NCBI GenBank assembly: GCA_964544305.1
Contig: CAZJAZ010000022.1
Coordinates: 1-43,423 of the forward strand
DNA from: JAFDWI01 sp964544305
GTDB taxonomy: Bacteria; Actinomycetota; Acidimicrobiia; Acidimicrobiales; Iamiaceae
Length of the DNA: 43,423 bases
Reading direction: 5' to 3'
The translations under genes were made by a program, and so were the position numbers. Below the pieces are notes generated by a model. It searched no databases and was not told where the DNA came from. It saw only the letters and a list, made by a program, of their open reading frames with translations. Shown here one piece after another: positions 6,924-15,617 of the stretch. Each line of letters opens with the position of its first letter. Position 1 is the stretch's first letter.

Positions 6924-9794
6924 GTGCATGAACTAAGCGACTACCAGGCCAAGTACTACGCCCACGAGCTGGAGCGCAGCTACGCCAACGATCACGTCGG
7001 CAAGCTCGCCGGTCTCCTCTTTGACGCCCAGGTCGAGCCGAAGCCCCACCAGATCGACGCCGCGCTGTTCGCTCTGCAGAGTCACTATCTGCCGGGCGTG
7101 ATCCTGGCCGACGAGGTCGGACTCGGGAAGACCATCGAGGCGGGCATCGTCATCTCGCAGTACTGGGCTGAGCGCAAGCGCAACGTCCTGATCATCGCCC
7201 CGTCGAGCCTGCGCCAGCAGTGGCAGCAGGAGCTTTACGAGAAGTTCCTGATCCCGTCGTCGATCCTCGGGCCGAACAACAAAGACTCGCACCTCGCTGC
7301 CCATCGGACGAGCACCGCCGAGGTCTTGATCTGCTCCTACGAGTTCGCACTGCGCCACGAGACGTCAATGCTGCGCGCGTGGGATCTCGTCGTTGCCGAC
7401 GAGGCCCATCGGCTTCGTAACTACTGGACTGGCAAGGCCAAGATCGCCGAAGCGATCTCCCATATCGTGGGGAGCGCGGCAAAGACCTTGCTGCTCACCG
7501 CAACACCACTCCAGAACCGCCTGGAGGAACTGTTCGGCCTCGTGTCAGTGTTCGACCCTGACTACTTCTACTCGATCGACGCGTTCCGGGAGCGCTACGT
7601 CAAGGGCCGGGGATCGGCCGACGGTGACGACCTTGTCGAGCGGGTCGCCGAGATCTCAAAGCGGACGCTGCGTCGGGACGCTGACAAGTACATCCAGTTC
7701 ACCAAGCGGCTCCCGCTGACCGTTGAGTTCCAGCCGTCGCCTGAGGAGATCCGCCTCTACGACCTGGTGAACTCCTACTTGCAGCGCGACGACCTGTACG
7801 CGTTCTCTCCGTCGCAGCGTCACCTCAGCGCACTGATCATCCGCAAGCGACTCGGCTCATCGACCTATGCCGTGGCAAGCACCTTGGAGAACGTCGCCAA
7901 TCGGCTCGCAGCGGAACTGGACTCGGGTCAGCGCCGCGACGGCCGAGGCGCTCTTGTAGTCGACGAGGATCTGACTTCCGACGAGCTCGAGGAGATCGAC
8001 GAGACCGAGGAGTCAGCAGCACCCCCGGCCTTCGACGCCCCCGGTGTCGCCGACCAGATCCGGGCCGAGGTGGACGAGCTGCGCGAGTACGCAGCCTTGG
8101 CACGCTCAATCACCGTCAACCAGAAGGCGGTCAAGCTCAACGACGCACTCGACCAGGGCTTCGCCCGCCTGCGGGAGATCGGCGCGCCTGAGAAGGCGAT
8201 CATCTTCACCGACAGCACCAAGACCCAGGAGTACATCGCCCGATCGCTCACCGAGGCAGGTCGTGGCGAGGGCCTCGTACTGTTCAACGGCTCGAACGAC
8301 TCGCCCAAGGCGCGGCAGATCTACAAGGACTGGCTGGAGGCGAACAAGGACGGCGACCTGATCACCGGAATCGCTGCCGCTGACCGGCGCAAGGCGCTCG
8401 TCGACTACTTCCGCACTCAGGGCACGATCATGATCGCCACCGAGGCGGCTGCCGAAGGTATCAACCTGCAGTTCTGCTCGCTGGTCGTGAACTACGACCT
8501 GCCGTGGAATCCGCAGCGCGTGGAACAGCGCATCGGCCGCTGCCACCGCTTCGGCCAGAAGCACAACGTCGTGGTCGTCAACTTCTCCAACAAGGGCAAC
8601 GTCGCCGAGCAGCGGATCCTCGAACTGCTCGGATCGAAGTTCCACCTCTTCGAGAGCGTCTTCGGCGCGAGCGACGAGGTGCTCGGTGCCATCGAGGACG
8701 GCCTCGACTTCGAGAAAACGATCTCCGACATCCTCAACCGCTGCAAGACCGCCGACGAGATCGACAGCGCTTTCAAGGACCTCGAAGCCACCTACGCCAG
8801 CGAGATCTCCAAGGAGATGGCCTCGGCCAAGGCCAAGGTCTTCGACCACCTCGACCCGCACGTCCAGGATCGGCTCAAGGCTTACGACACGCAGTCGGGC
8901 GAGGTGCTCAACATGTTCGAGCGCCTGCTCCTCGCGGTGACCCGCCACCGCCTCGACGGCAACGCCACGTTCGAGGGCGACGGTCGCAACTTCACACTCC
9001 ACGAGTCACCGACGCCGGATGCACCGACCGGCCGCTACTTCTTCAAGTCCCAACCCCTCGACAACGCCCACCAGTACCGCTACGCAGGACCGCTCGCCCA
9101 GCACGTCATCGCATCCGCCAAGGACGTCGAGACCCCGCCACGCGAGCTGGTCTTCAGCCTCAGCGACTCCGACCGCGCCACCAGCGCCGTGCGCAAGCTC
9201 GCCGGCCAGTCCGGCACCCTGACCGCCAACCTCGTGACCTTCCGCATGAAGGCCAAGAACGACGACGTCTCCGAGTCGTACATGCTCTCCGGCGCGCTGA
9301 CCGACGACGGCACCTGGCTCGACCACGAGTACGCGGCAGACATCCTCGACCTCGCCTGTACGAAACTGTCGGACCCCATCGGCACAATCGATGACGCCGC
9401 GTTCACGCAACACCTGGACGCGCGACGAGCCGAGCTGGAGAAAGAGGTCCAGGGCCGCAACGCGAAGTACTACGACCAGCAGGAGGAACTGCTCTACCGC
9501 AACACCCTCGACCGCAAGGCCGAGTCCGAGGGCAAGGTCCGCGGGTACCAGGCCAAGGAGAAGGAGCACCGCAAGCTCGCCCGGCTGGCCGACGACCCGA
9601 TGGAGCAGCTTCGACACAAGAAGGAAGCGCGCCGCTGGGCCGAGCGCGCCGACGAGGAGTACGAGCGGTCACGGACCGAGCGGAAGGAACTTCGAGAACA
9701 AGCCGACAACTATCTCGAACTGATCGAAGAATCCCTGAAGGGCACGCAAGAGGTCGAGCACCTATTCACCATCCGGTGGCGCATTGATGAATAG
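6924..9794 (+). CDS. SNF2-family helicase/translocase of the defence cassette
   Basis: SNF2-like superfamily 2 ATPase, 956 residues from the GTG at 6924, which follows GGGGAG at a good spacing; TTG 6846 and ATG 6855 are alternatives. Motif I is DEVGLGKT (63-70), motif II VVADEAH (to 162), motif III LLLTATPLQNRLEEL, and the second RecA lobe ends with TEAAAEGINLQ and RVEQRIGRCHRFGQ. The C-terminal 150 residues are strongly charged and coiled-coil-like (KEKEHRKLAR, RTERKELREQADN). Such enzymes move along duplex DNA and are recurrent motors in restriction-type defence, for example DrmD of class 1 DISARM. Here it precedes a type III-like Mod/Res pair, so it probably adds a second DNA motor. All ATPase motifs look intact. 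Confidence 0.93.
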   Translation: MHELSDYQAKYYAHELERSYANDHVGKLAGLLFDAQVEPKPHQIDAALFALQSHYLPGVILADEVGLGKTIEAGIVISQYWAERKRNVLIIAPSSLRQQWQQELYEKFLIPSSILGPNNKDSHLAAHRTSTAEVLICSYEFALRHETSMLRAWDLVVADEAHRLRNYWTGKAKIAEAISHIVGSAAKTLLLTATPLQNRLEELFGLVSVFDPDYFYSIDAFRERYVKGRGSADGDDLVERVAEISKRTLRRDADKYIQFTKRLPLTVEFQPSPEEIRLYDLVNSYLQRDDLYAFSPSQRHLSALIIRKRLGSSTYAVASTLENVANRLAAELDSGQRRDGRGALVVDEDLTSDELEEIDETEESAAPPAFDAPGVADQIRAEVDELREYAALARSITVNQKAVKLNDALDQGFARLREIGAPEKAIIFTDSTKTQEYIARSLTEAGRGEGLVLFNGSNDSPKARQIYKDWLEANKDGDLITGIAAADRRKALVDYFRTQGTIMIATEAAAEGINLQFCSLVVNYDLPWNPQRVEQRIGRCHRFGQKHNVVVVNFSNKGNVAEQRILELLGSKFHLFESVFGASDEVLGAIEDGLDFEKTISDILNRCKTADEIDSAFKDLEATYASEISKEMASAKAKVFDHLDPHVQDRLKAYDTQSGEVLNMFERLLLAVTRHRLDGNATFEGDGRNFTLHESPTPDAPTGRYFFKSQPLDNAHQYRYAGPLAQHVIASAKDVETPPRELVFSLSDSDRATSAVRKLAGQSGTLTANLVTFRMKAKNDDVSESYMLSGALTDDGTWLDHEYAADILDLACTKLSDPIGTIDDAAFTQHLDARRAELEKEVQGRNAKYYDQQEELLYRNTLDRKAESEGKVRGYQAKEKEHRKLARLADDPMEQLRHKKEARRWAERADEEYERSRTERKELREQADNYLELIEESLKGTQEVEHLFTIRWRIDE

Positions 9795-9848
9795 GTCGAC
9801 CTACCAAATACTCCGAAGAATTGATAAAATGGGAACGGAATTCAACAA

Positions 9849-11708
9849 ATGAGCAGTGATATCAATGAGACACCGAGCACAACGCCAGACTTCCGCACCG
9901 AACTAGCGGCGCAGTTGGCGGAGCTCGTGCCCGAGGCGATCGCCGACGGCAAGGTCGATGTCACCAAGCTCACCGAACTGCTCGCCGAGGACGCAGGCTC
10001 AGAGAGTGAGCGGTTCGGGCTGTTCTGGCCCGGCAAGCGGCGCGCGCTCAAGGCCGCGCAGGAGCCCACCACCGCCACGCTCAAGCCGTGCCCGGATCTG
10101 AGCAAGGACTGGGACACCACTCAGAACGTCTTCATCGAGGGCGACAACCTCGAAGTGCTCAAGATTCTGCAGCGCCACTACCACGGCAAGATCAAGATGA
10201 TCTACATCGATCCGCCGTACAACACCGGCCAGGACTTCGTCTACCCCGACAACTACAAGGAAGGCCTCCAGACCTACCTGGAGTTCACCAAGCAAGTCGA
10301 CGAGGGCGGCAAGAAGCTCAGCACCAACAGTGAGTCAGAGGGGCGCTACCACTCCAACTGGCTCAACATGATGTACCCGCGACTGAAGCTGGCTCGCAAT
10401 CTACTTGCTTTTGACGGCGTGATCTTCGTATCGATTGATTACAACGAGGGTTACCATCTACGCGCGCTGATGAACGAGGTGTTCGGCGAAGCTAATTTCG
10501 TTGGCGAGATCTATTGGGAATCGAAGACAAAGTCTCAAAACACCTCCACCGCCTACAACAAGCTGCAACCCAAGGCAGAGGTTGTCCTGGTCTACACGCG
10601 GCGAGACATGCGGCGTTTCAACCTGGTGTCGACTGGAACCAAGGAGTATCCGGAAAGCGACGATCGGGGCACCTTTCGATTTGCAGAAGTCGAACAGATG
10701 GCTCGGGAGGGGGTCCGCGGCCGTGAGTCGATGGTATTCCCGATCCTTGGGATCGAGCCGAGGGAGGGGAACCAGTGGAAGCAAGGCCGCGACACAATCG
10801 CAGAGTACGAAGCCCGGGGGGATCTCCTTGAGGCGGGCGGGAAGCCCGTCCTCAAGATCCGGCCCGACGACGAGCGCGGGGATGTCACAAAACCATTCTG
10901 GGGCTTCTTCCCGAAGGAGATCGGCACAGCGGAGAGCGCGAAGAAGGAACTCAAGGATCTCATGGGCGAGCACGGCTTCGACACCGTCAAGCCAGTCGAG
11001 CTCATCAAGAGACTCATCTTTCATGCAACGTCGGACGATGACATAGTTCTCGACTTCTTCGCTGGTTCTGGCACCGTCGGTCATGCCGTAATGGCGCAGA
11101 ACGCCGAGGACGGCGGCGCCCGACGATCGGTTCAAGTTCAGCTCCCTGAACCGGTCGACTCGAAGTCGGCAGCGTTCAAGGCTGGGCACAAAACGATCCC
11201 GCAGATCGCTCGGAAGCGGACCGACCTCGCTGGCGACAAAATCAAGGCCGAGCTGGATGGCCAACTCACCGACCGAGACGAGGCTCTCGACATCGGCTAC
11301 CGCAGCTACAAGCTCGTGGACACCAACTTCACGAAGTGGCGCGTGTCCAGCGACGTCGAGTCCGACGCCCTGGAGCAGCACCTGCTTGACCTGCGCGACA
11401 GCAGTGCTGACGAGGCCACGGCCGACGACCTGCTCACCGAGATCCTGCTGAAGCAGGGGCACTCCCTCACCGAACGTGTCGAGACCGTGGACGTGGCCGG
11501 GCTCGATGTCCGTTCCGTCGGAGACAACCTCCTCCTCGCCTACCTCGACGAGCACAACAAGCCGACTCTGGAGCAGCTCCGAGCGCTGGTCGACGCAGCA
11601 GGAGCGAAGATCGTCATCCTCGAAGACGCCTTCCAAGGCGACGACGAGCTGAAGACCAACATGGTGCAGCTCTGCAAGACCAAGAACATCGAACTCTGGA
11701 CGGCGTGA
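9849..11708 (+). CDS. mod: Type III-like restriction-modification methylase (Mod)
   Basis: 619-residue beta-class DNA methyltransferase: catalytic DPPYNTG (121-127) precedes the SAM-binding FFAGSGT (403-409), with a target-recognition region of about 270 residues between them, as in type III Mod subunits that methylate adenine on one strand. The N-terminal segment with the FWPGKRRALKAAQEP motif is typical of the family. The ATG at 9849 lies in an AT-rich 54-base gap after the helicase. Its stop overlaps the Res start (TGATG). Codons from about 10390 to 11110, covering the target-recognition region, use many A/T-ending triplets, whereas the flanks are almost entirely G/C-ending. This suggests the recognition domain was exchanged by recombination. 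Confidence 0.95.
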   Translation: MSSDINETPSTTPDFRTELAAQLAELVPEAIADGKVDVTKLTELLAEDAGSESERFGLFWPGKRRALKAAQEPTTATLKPCPDLSKDWDTTQNVFIEGDNLEVLKILQRHYHGKIKMIYIDPPYNTGQDFVYPDNYKEGLQTYLEFTKQVDEGGKKLSTNSESEGRYHSNWLNMMYPRLKLARNLLAFDGVIFVSIDYNEGYHLRALMNEVFGEANFVGEIYWESKTKSQNTSTAYNKLQPKAEVVLVYTRRDMRRFNLVSTGTKEYPESDDRGTFRFAEVEQMAREGVRGRESMVFPILGIEPREGNQWKQGRDTIAEYEARGDLLEAGGKPVLKIRPDDERGDVTKPFWGFFPKEIGTAESAKKELKDLMGEHGFDTVKPVELIKRLIFHATSDDDIVLDFFAGSGTVGHAVMAQNAEDGGARRSVQVQLPEPVDSKSAAFKAGHKTIPQIARKRTDLAGDKIKAELDGQLTDRDEALDIGYRSYKLVDTNFTKWRVSSDVESDALEQHLLDLRDSSADEATADDLLTEILLKQGHSLTERVETVDVAGLDVRSVGDNLLLAYLDEHNKPTLEQLRALVDAAGAKIVILEDAFQGDDELKTNMVQLCKTKNIELWTA

Positions 11709-14656
11709 TGGAGTTCAAGTTCGATCCACGCCAGCAGTTCCAGCTCGACGCGATCGACTCCGTGGTCGACCTGTTCGAGGGCCAGCCGAGCGACGTTGAG
11801 TCCATCGTGACGAAGCTGCGCCAGCAGCCCACCAAGGCGACCGGCGCCCAGGAGACGCTCGATCTCTCCACCGAGGTCGGCGCGGTCGGCAACAACCTCG
11901 TGCTCGATGACGAGGCGATCCTGCAGAACCTTCAGATGGTGCAGGACCGCAACGGCCTGGAGATCCGCGACTCCCTCGCCGACGGTGGCCTTGACTTCGA
12001 CATCGAGATGGAGACCGGCACCGGTAAGACGTATGTCTACTTGCGCACGGTCTTCGAGCTTGCCAAGCGGTACAACTTCACCAAGTTCGTGATCCTGGTG
12101 CCGAGCGTCCCGATCAAGGAAGGCGTTGCCACGAGCGTTCGCCTGATGCGCCAGCACTTCAAGGATCTGTACTCGATCCCGTTCGACTTTTCCGTTTACA
12201 GCGGTGAGTCCGCTGAGGAAGTCCAGTCGTTCGCCACCTCTACGAACCTGCAGATCATGCTTATGACGATCGGCTCCCTGCGTGGCGACAAGAACAACCG
12301 CATCATCCACCAGTACCGCGACAAGCTGAACGGCCTGCGTCCGATCGACTACCTGAGCGCCACCCAGCCGGTGATCATCATGGACGAGCCGCAGAACATG
12401 GAGTCCGAGCTGTCGCAGAGCTCGATCGGCGAACTCAACCCTCTCTGCACTCTTCGCTACAGCGCCACGCACCGCAAGCAGCGGAACGTCGTCTACCGGC
12501 TCGATCCCGTCGACGCGCACGATCTCGGGCTCGTGAAGCAGATCGTCGTTGCTGACGTGCTCCAGGAAGGTGCGGACGCCAAGCCGTACATCAAGCTCGT
12601 AGACGTCAAGCGCGACCCGAAGTGGCAGGCCAAGCTTGAACTGGTGAACCGCCAGTCAGACGGTTCGCTGGCCCGCAAGGAGATGTGGGTCCCGCAGGGC
12701 AAGGACCTGGCCGAGCTGACCGGCAACGGCGCTTATGACAACAACTGGCGGATCAACGAGATCAGTCTCGAACCGGCCTACATCGAGCTGACCAACCACG
12801 GCATCCTGCAACTGGGCGAGACCATCGGCGGCAGCAACGACGCGATCTACCGCGAGATGCTCCGCGAGACCATCCGCGAACACCTGCGCAAGGAGGTCCA
12901 GCTCCGGCCGCACGGCATCAAGGTTCTCAGCCTGTTCTTCGTCGACAAGGTCGACCACTACCTGTCCTACGCCGACGACGGCAGCCGCATCGACGGCAAG
13001 TTTGCCGAGTGGTTCGACGAACTGCTCATCGAGGAACGCAGCAAGCTGCCTCAGTACGGCGAGCTGCTTCCGCAGGACCCCAGCGAACTGCGCAGCGCCT
13101 ACTTCTCGGTCATGAAGAAGAAGGGCGGCGTCGAGCATTACGTCGACAGCACCGAGCGGGGAAACAAGCGTGACGACGAGACCTACGACCTGATCATGCG
13201 GAACAAGGAGAAGCTGCTCGACCAGTCCGAGCCGGTGCGGTTCATCTTCAGTCACTCCGCGCTCCGTGAGGGTTGGGACAATCCCAACGTGTTCCAGATT
13301 TGCGCGCTACGCGAGATGGGCGAAGCGCTGGAACGCCGCCAGACCATCGGACGTGGGCTCCGGCTTCCCGTCAACCAGCATGGTGAGCGTGTCCCCGACC
13401 GAGGCATCGCGCAGCTCAGCGTCGTCGCCAACGAGTCCTACCAGGCCTTCGCGAAGAGCCTGCAGGAGGACTACGTCAAGGCCGGCGTAAGCATTGGCCA
13501 CGTCCGGCGTGGCGAGTTCAGCAAGCTCCCGGTCGTCGAGGACGGCGAGGAGAAGCTGCTGGGCTACCGCAAGTCCGAGCAGATCTGGGAGCACCTCAAC
13601 GACGCCGGATTCATCGACGAGAAGGGCCGCGTCCTGGGCTCGTTCACGCCCGAGCAGGAAGGCTTCACGCTCAACCTTCCGAAGGTCGACTTCATGTGGC
13701 CATCGGAGAACCTCATCATCGAGGTGCTCGGCAAGTGCAAGATCGAGAACTACGTCAAGAACAAGAAGAAGCGCAAGCCCCGAAAGCTCAACAAGGAGCT
13801 GTACGCCAGCGAGGAGTTCGAGGAGTTCTGGCACCGCATCAGCCGCCGCACGACGTACCGCGTCAGTGTCGACCGCGACGACATCATCGGCAAGGCCGTC
13901 GACGCGATCAAGGGCGAGGACAAGATCCAGCCGCTGCGCATCCAGGTCACGAAGGCGGGAGTGAAGATCCTGCGTGGGGGAGCCAAGGGCGAGGAACTCA
14001 GCACGAGGTCGGCCGAACTCGCAGGTAGCTACGACCTGCCTGACATCATCACCGAGCTGCAGGCAGCCACATCCCTGACCCGCAAGACCCTGGTGGACAT
14101 CCTGCTCAAGAGCGACCGGCTCAGCGAGTTCATCGGCAACCCCAACGACTTCATCCACATGGTGAAGCGCCACATCATCGCGGTGCTGGCCGCATCGGTC
14201 GTCGAAGGCATCCAGTACGAGAAGATCGCCGGGAGCATCTACGAGCTCCGCGAGCTACAGAAGGACGGCCGCGAGGAACGTGACCGGTTCATCGACCAGA
14301 TGTACAAGGTCAAGAACGAGCAGAAGACCGACTTCGACTACGTCGTCTACGACTCCGACGTCGAGCGCAAGTTCGCCGAACTGCTCGACTCCCGCGAAGA
14401 CATCAAGCTGTTCATGAAGCTGCCCGCCAAGTTCAAGGTCCCAACACCCGTCGGTGACTACAACCCGGACTGGGCGATCCTCAAGCACGAGGACGGCGAG
14501 GACCGGATCTACATGATCCGAGAGACCAAGAGCACCTCGCAGGACTCCCTCCTGCGTCCCACCGAGGTCGCCAAGATCAAGTGCGGCAAGAAGCACTTCG
14601 CCGCCATCGGCGTCGACGACTTCTCCAATTCCAGCCCGGAGGACTGGAAGCTATGA
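11708..14656 (+). CDS. res: Type III-like restriction subunit (Res) helicase-nuclease
   Basis: 982-residue superfamily 2 helicase fused to a nuclease. Motif I is METGTGKT (101-108), motif II MDEPQ as in type III Res proteins, and motif VI lies in RRQTIGRGLRLP. The C-terminus carries a complete PD-(D/E)XK centre: P920-D921, E939-T-K941 in PDWAILKHEDGED and IRETKS. The enzyme should therefore be able to cut DNA after ATP-dependent communication between unmethylated sites, with Mod as its specificity partner. ATG 11708 overlaps the Mod stop by one base; GTG 11705 is an alternative. Its stop overlaps the next gene (ATGA), tying the GIY-YIG protein to the same translation unit. Confidence 0.95.
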   Translation: MEFKFDPRQQFQLDAIDSVVDLFEGQPSDVESIVTKLRQQPTKATGAQETLDLSTEVGAVGNNLVLDDEAILQNLQMVQDRNGLEIRDSLADGGLDFDIEMETGTGKTYVYLRTVFELAKRYNFTKFVILVPSVPIKEGVATSVRLMRQHFKDLYSIPFDFSVYSGESAEEVQSFATSTNLQIMLMTIGSLRGDKNNRIIHQYRDKLNGLRPIDYLSATQPVIIMDEPQNMESELSQSSIGELNPLCTLRYSATHRKQRNVVYRLDPVDAHDLGLVKQIVVADVLQEGADAKPYIKLVDVKRDPKWQAKLELVNRQSDGSLARKEMWVPQGKDLAELTGNGAYDNNWRINEISLEPAYIELTNHGILQLGETIGGSNDAIYREMLRETIREHLRKEVQLRPHGIKVLSLFFVDKVDHYLSYADDGSRIDGKFAEWFDELLIEERSKLPQYGELLPQDPSELRSAYFSVMKKKGGVEHYVDSTERGNKRDDETYDLIMRNKEKLLDQSEPVRFIFSHSALREGWDNPNVFQICALREMGEALERRQTIGRGLRLPVNQHGERVPDRGIAQLSVVANESYQAFAKSLQEDYVKAGVSIGHVRRGEFSKLPVVEDGEEKLLGYRKSEQIWEHLNDAGFIDEKGRVLGSFTPEQEGFTLNLPKVDFMWPSENLIIEVLGKCKIENYVKNKKKRKPRKLNKELYASEEFEEFWHRISRRTTYRVSVDRDDIIGKAVDAIKGEDKIQPLRIQVTKAGVKILRGGAKGEELSTRSAELAGSYDLPDIITELQAATSLTRKTLVDILLKSDRLSEFIGNPNDFIHMVKRHIIAVLAASVVEGIQYEKIAGSIYELRELQKDGREERDRFIDQMYKVKNEQKTDFDYVVYDSDVERKFAELLDSREDIKLFMKLPAKFKVPTPVGDYNPDWAILKHEDGEDRIYMIRETKSTSQDSLLRPTEVAKIKCGKKHFAAIGVDDFSNSSPEDWKL

Positions 14657-15609
14657 GCACCGGCAAGTCAGTGCGACTCTTCCTGGCCGACGGAACGCCG
14701 GGTGGATTGCTGACGGCCGAGATCATGAACTGGACCGGGCATGTCGTGGCCGCCCCTCGATCGGAGTTGGCGGCACTCCTGAAGCGCCCCGAGACCAGCC
14801 GCACCGGCATCTACATCCTGATCGGCGAGGACCCCGACAGCCTCGGCGGCCTGATGGCGTACATCGGCGAGGGCGACGACGTCGCGAAGCGCCTGTATCA
14901 GCACGCTCGCCCGGCAGACCAGAACGGCAAGGATTTCTGGGACCGGGCCATCGTGTTGACGAGCAAGGACACCAACCTCACCAAGGCCCATGCTCGCTAC
15001 CTGGAGAGCCGGTTCATCATCCTCGGACAGCAGGCCAACCGCGCCAAGCTGACGAACTCGACGGCTCCCACGCCGATCGTGCTACCAGAAGCCGACGTCT
15101 CCGACATGGAGTACTTCATCGAGCAGGCGAAGATCGTGCTGCCGGTGCTCGGCGTGAACATCTTCCGATCCGCCGCGACGGCGGTGAGACCGTCAACGAG
15201 CGAATCTGAGAGCCAGCCGGAGGCGTCGCCGATCTTCGAGCTCCGCGTCAAGAAGGACGGCATCGTCGCCACGGCGCAGGAGGTCGACGGCGAGTTCACG
15301 GTGCTTGCTGGCTCAACGGCGCGTCTGGGGTGGATCGGCGTCGAGGGCCACAGCTACGTCGGCTTGCGGAGGCGGTTGGAGACCGACGGAACGCTCGCTC
15401 CCTCGGCCGATGGCACGACGATGGAGTTCACCCATGATCAGGTGTTCGCCAGCCCCAGCGCCGCTGCCGCCGCCGTCGTAGGCCGCGCCTCGAACGGCCG
15501 GAACGAGTGGATCGCTCGCGACACCCGACTGACCTACGGCGACTGGCAGGCCAAGCAGATCGAGGAGTCGGTGGATTCCTCGGCCGCAGTTCCCGACGGG
15601 GAGTCGTAG
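14653..15609 (+). CDS. GIY-YIG nuclease with C-terminal DUF4357-like domain
   Basis: 318 residues. The N-terminal nuclease domain has GIY (52-54), YIG (70-72), the following Arg80 of DDVAKRL and Glu118 of YLESRF, so the catalytic set of the GIY-YIG family looks complete. The C-terminal part (FELRVKKDGIVATAQ, then VFASPSAAAAAVVGRASNG and NEWI) matches the DUF4357 module often attached to such nucleases in restriction loci. ATG 14653 overlaps the Res stop, so it is co-translated with Res. It may provide a second DNA-cleaving activity beside the Res PD-(D/E)XK nuclease, or process intermediates; the role is inferred. A longer in-frame start at 14581 lies inside res and is unlikely. Confidence 0.92.
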   Translation: MSTGKSVRLFLADGTPGGLLTAEIMNWTGHVVAAPRSELAALLKRPETSRTGIYILIGEDPDSLGGLMAYIGEGDDVAKRLYQHARPADQNGKDFWDRAIVLTSKDTNLTKAHARYLESRFIILGQQANRAKLTNSTAPTPIVLPEADVSDMEYFIEQAKIVLPVLGVNIFRSAATAVRPSTSESESQPEASPIFELRVKKDGIVATAQEVDGEFTVLAGSTARLGWIGVEGHSYVGLRRRLETDGTLAPSADGTTMEFTHDQVFASPSAAAAAVVGRASNGRNEWIARDTRLTYGDWQAKQIEESVDSSAAVPDGES

Positions 15610-15617
15610 GAGTTGGC

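Noticed and set aside
8106..11636. Long antisense frames (298 and 392 residues) opposite the helicase and mod genes
   Set aside because: Val/Glu/Leu-biased translations with no motif, lying entirely opposite genes with clear catalytic motifs.
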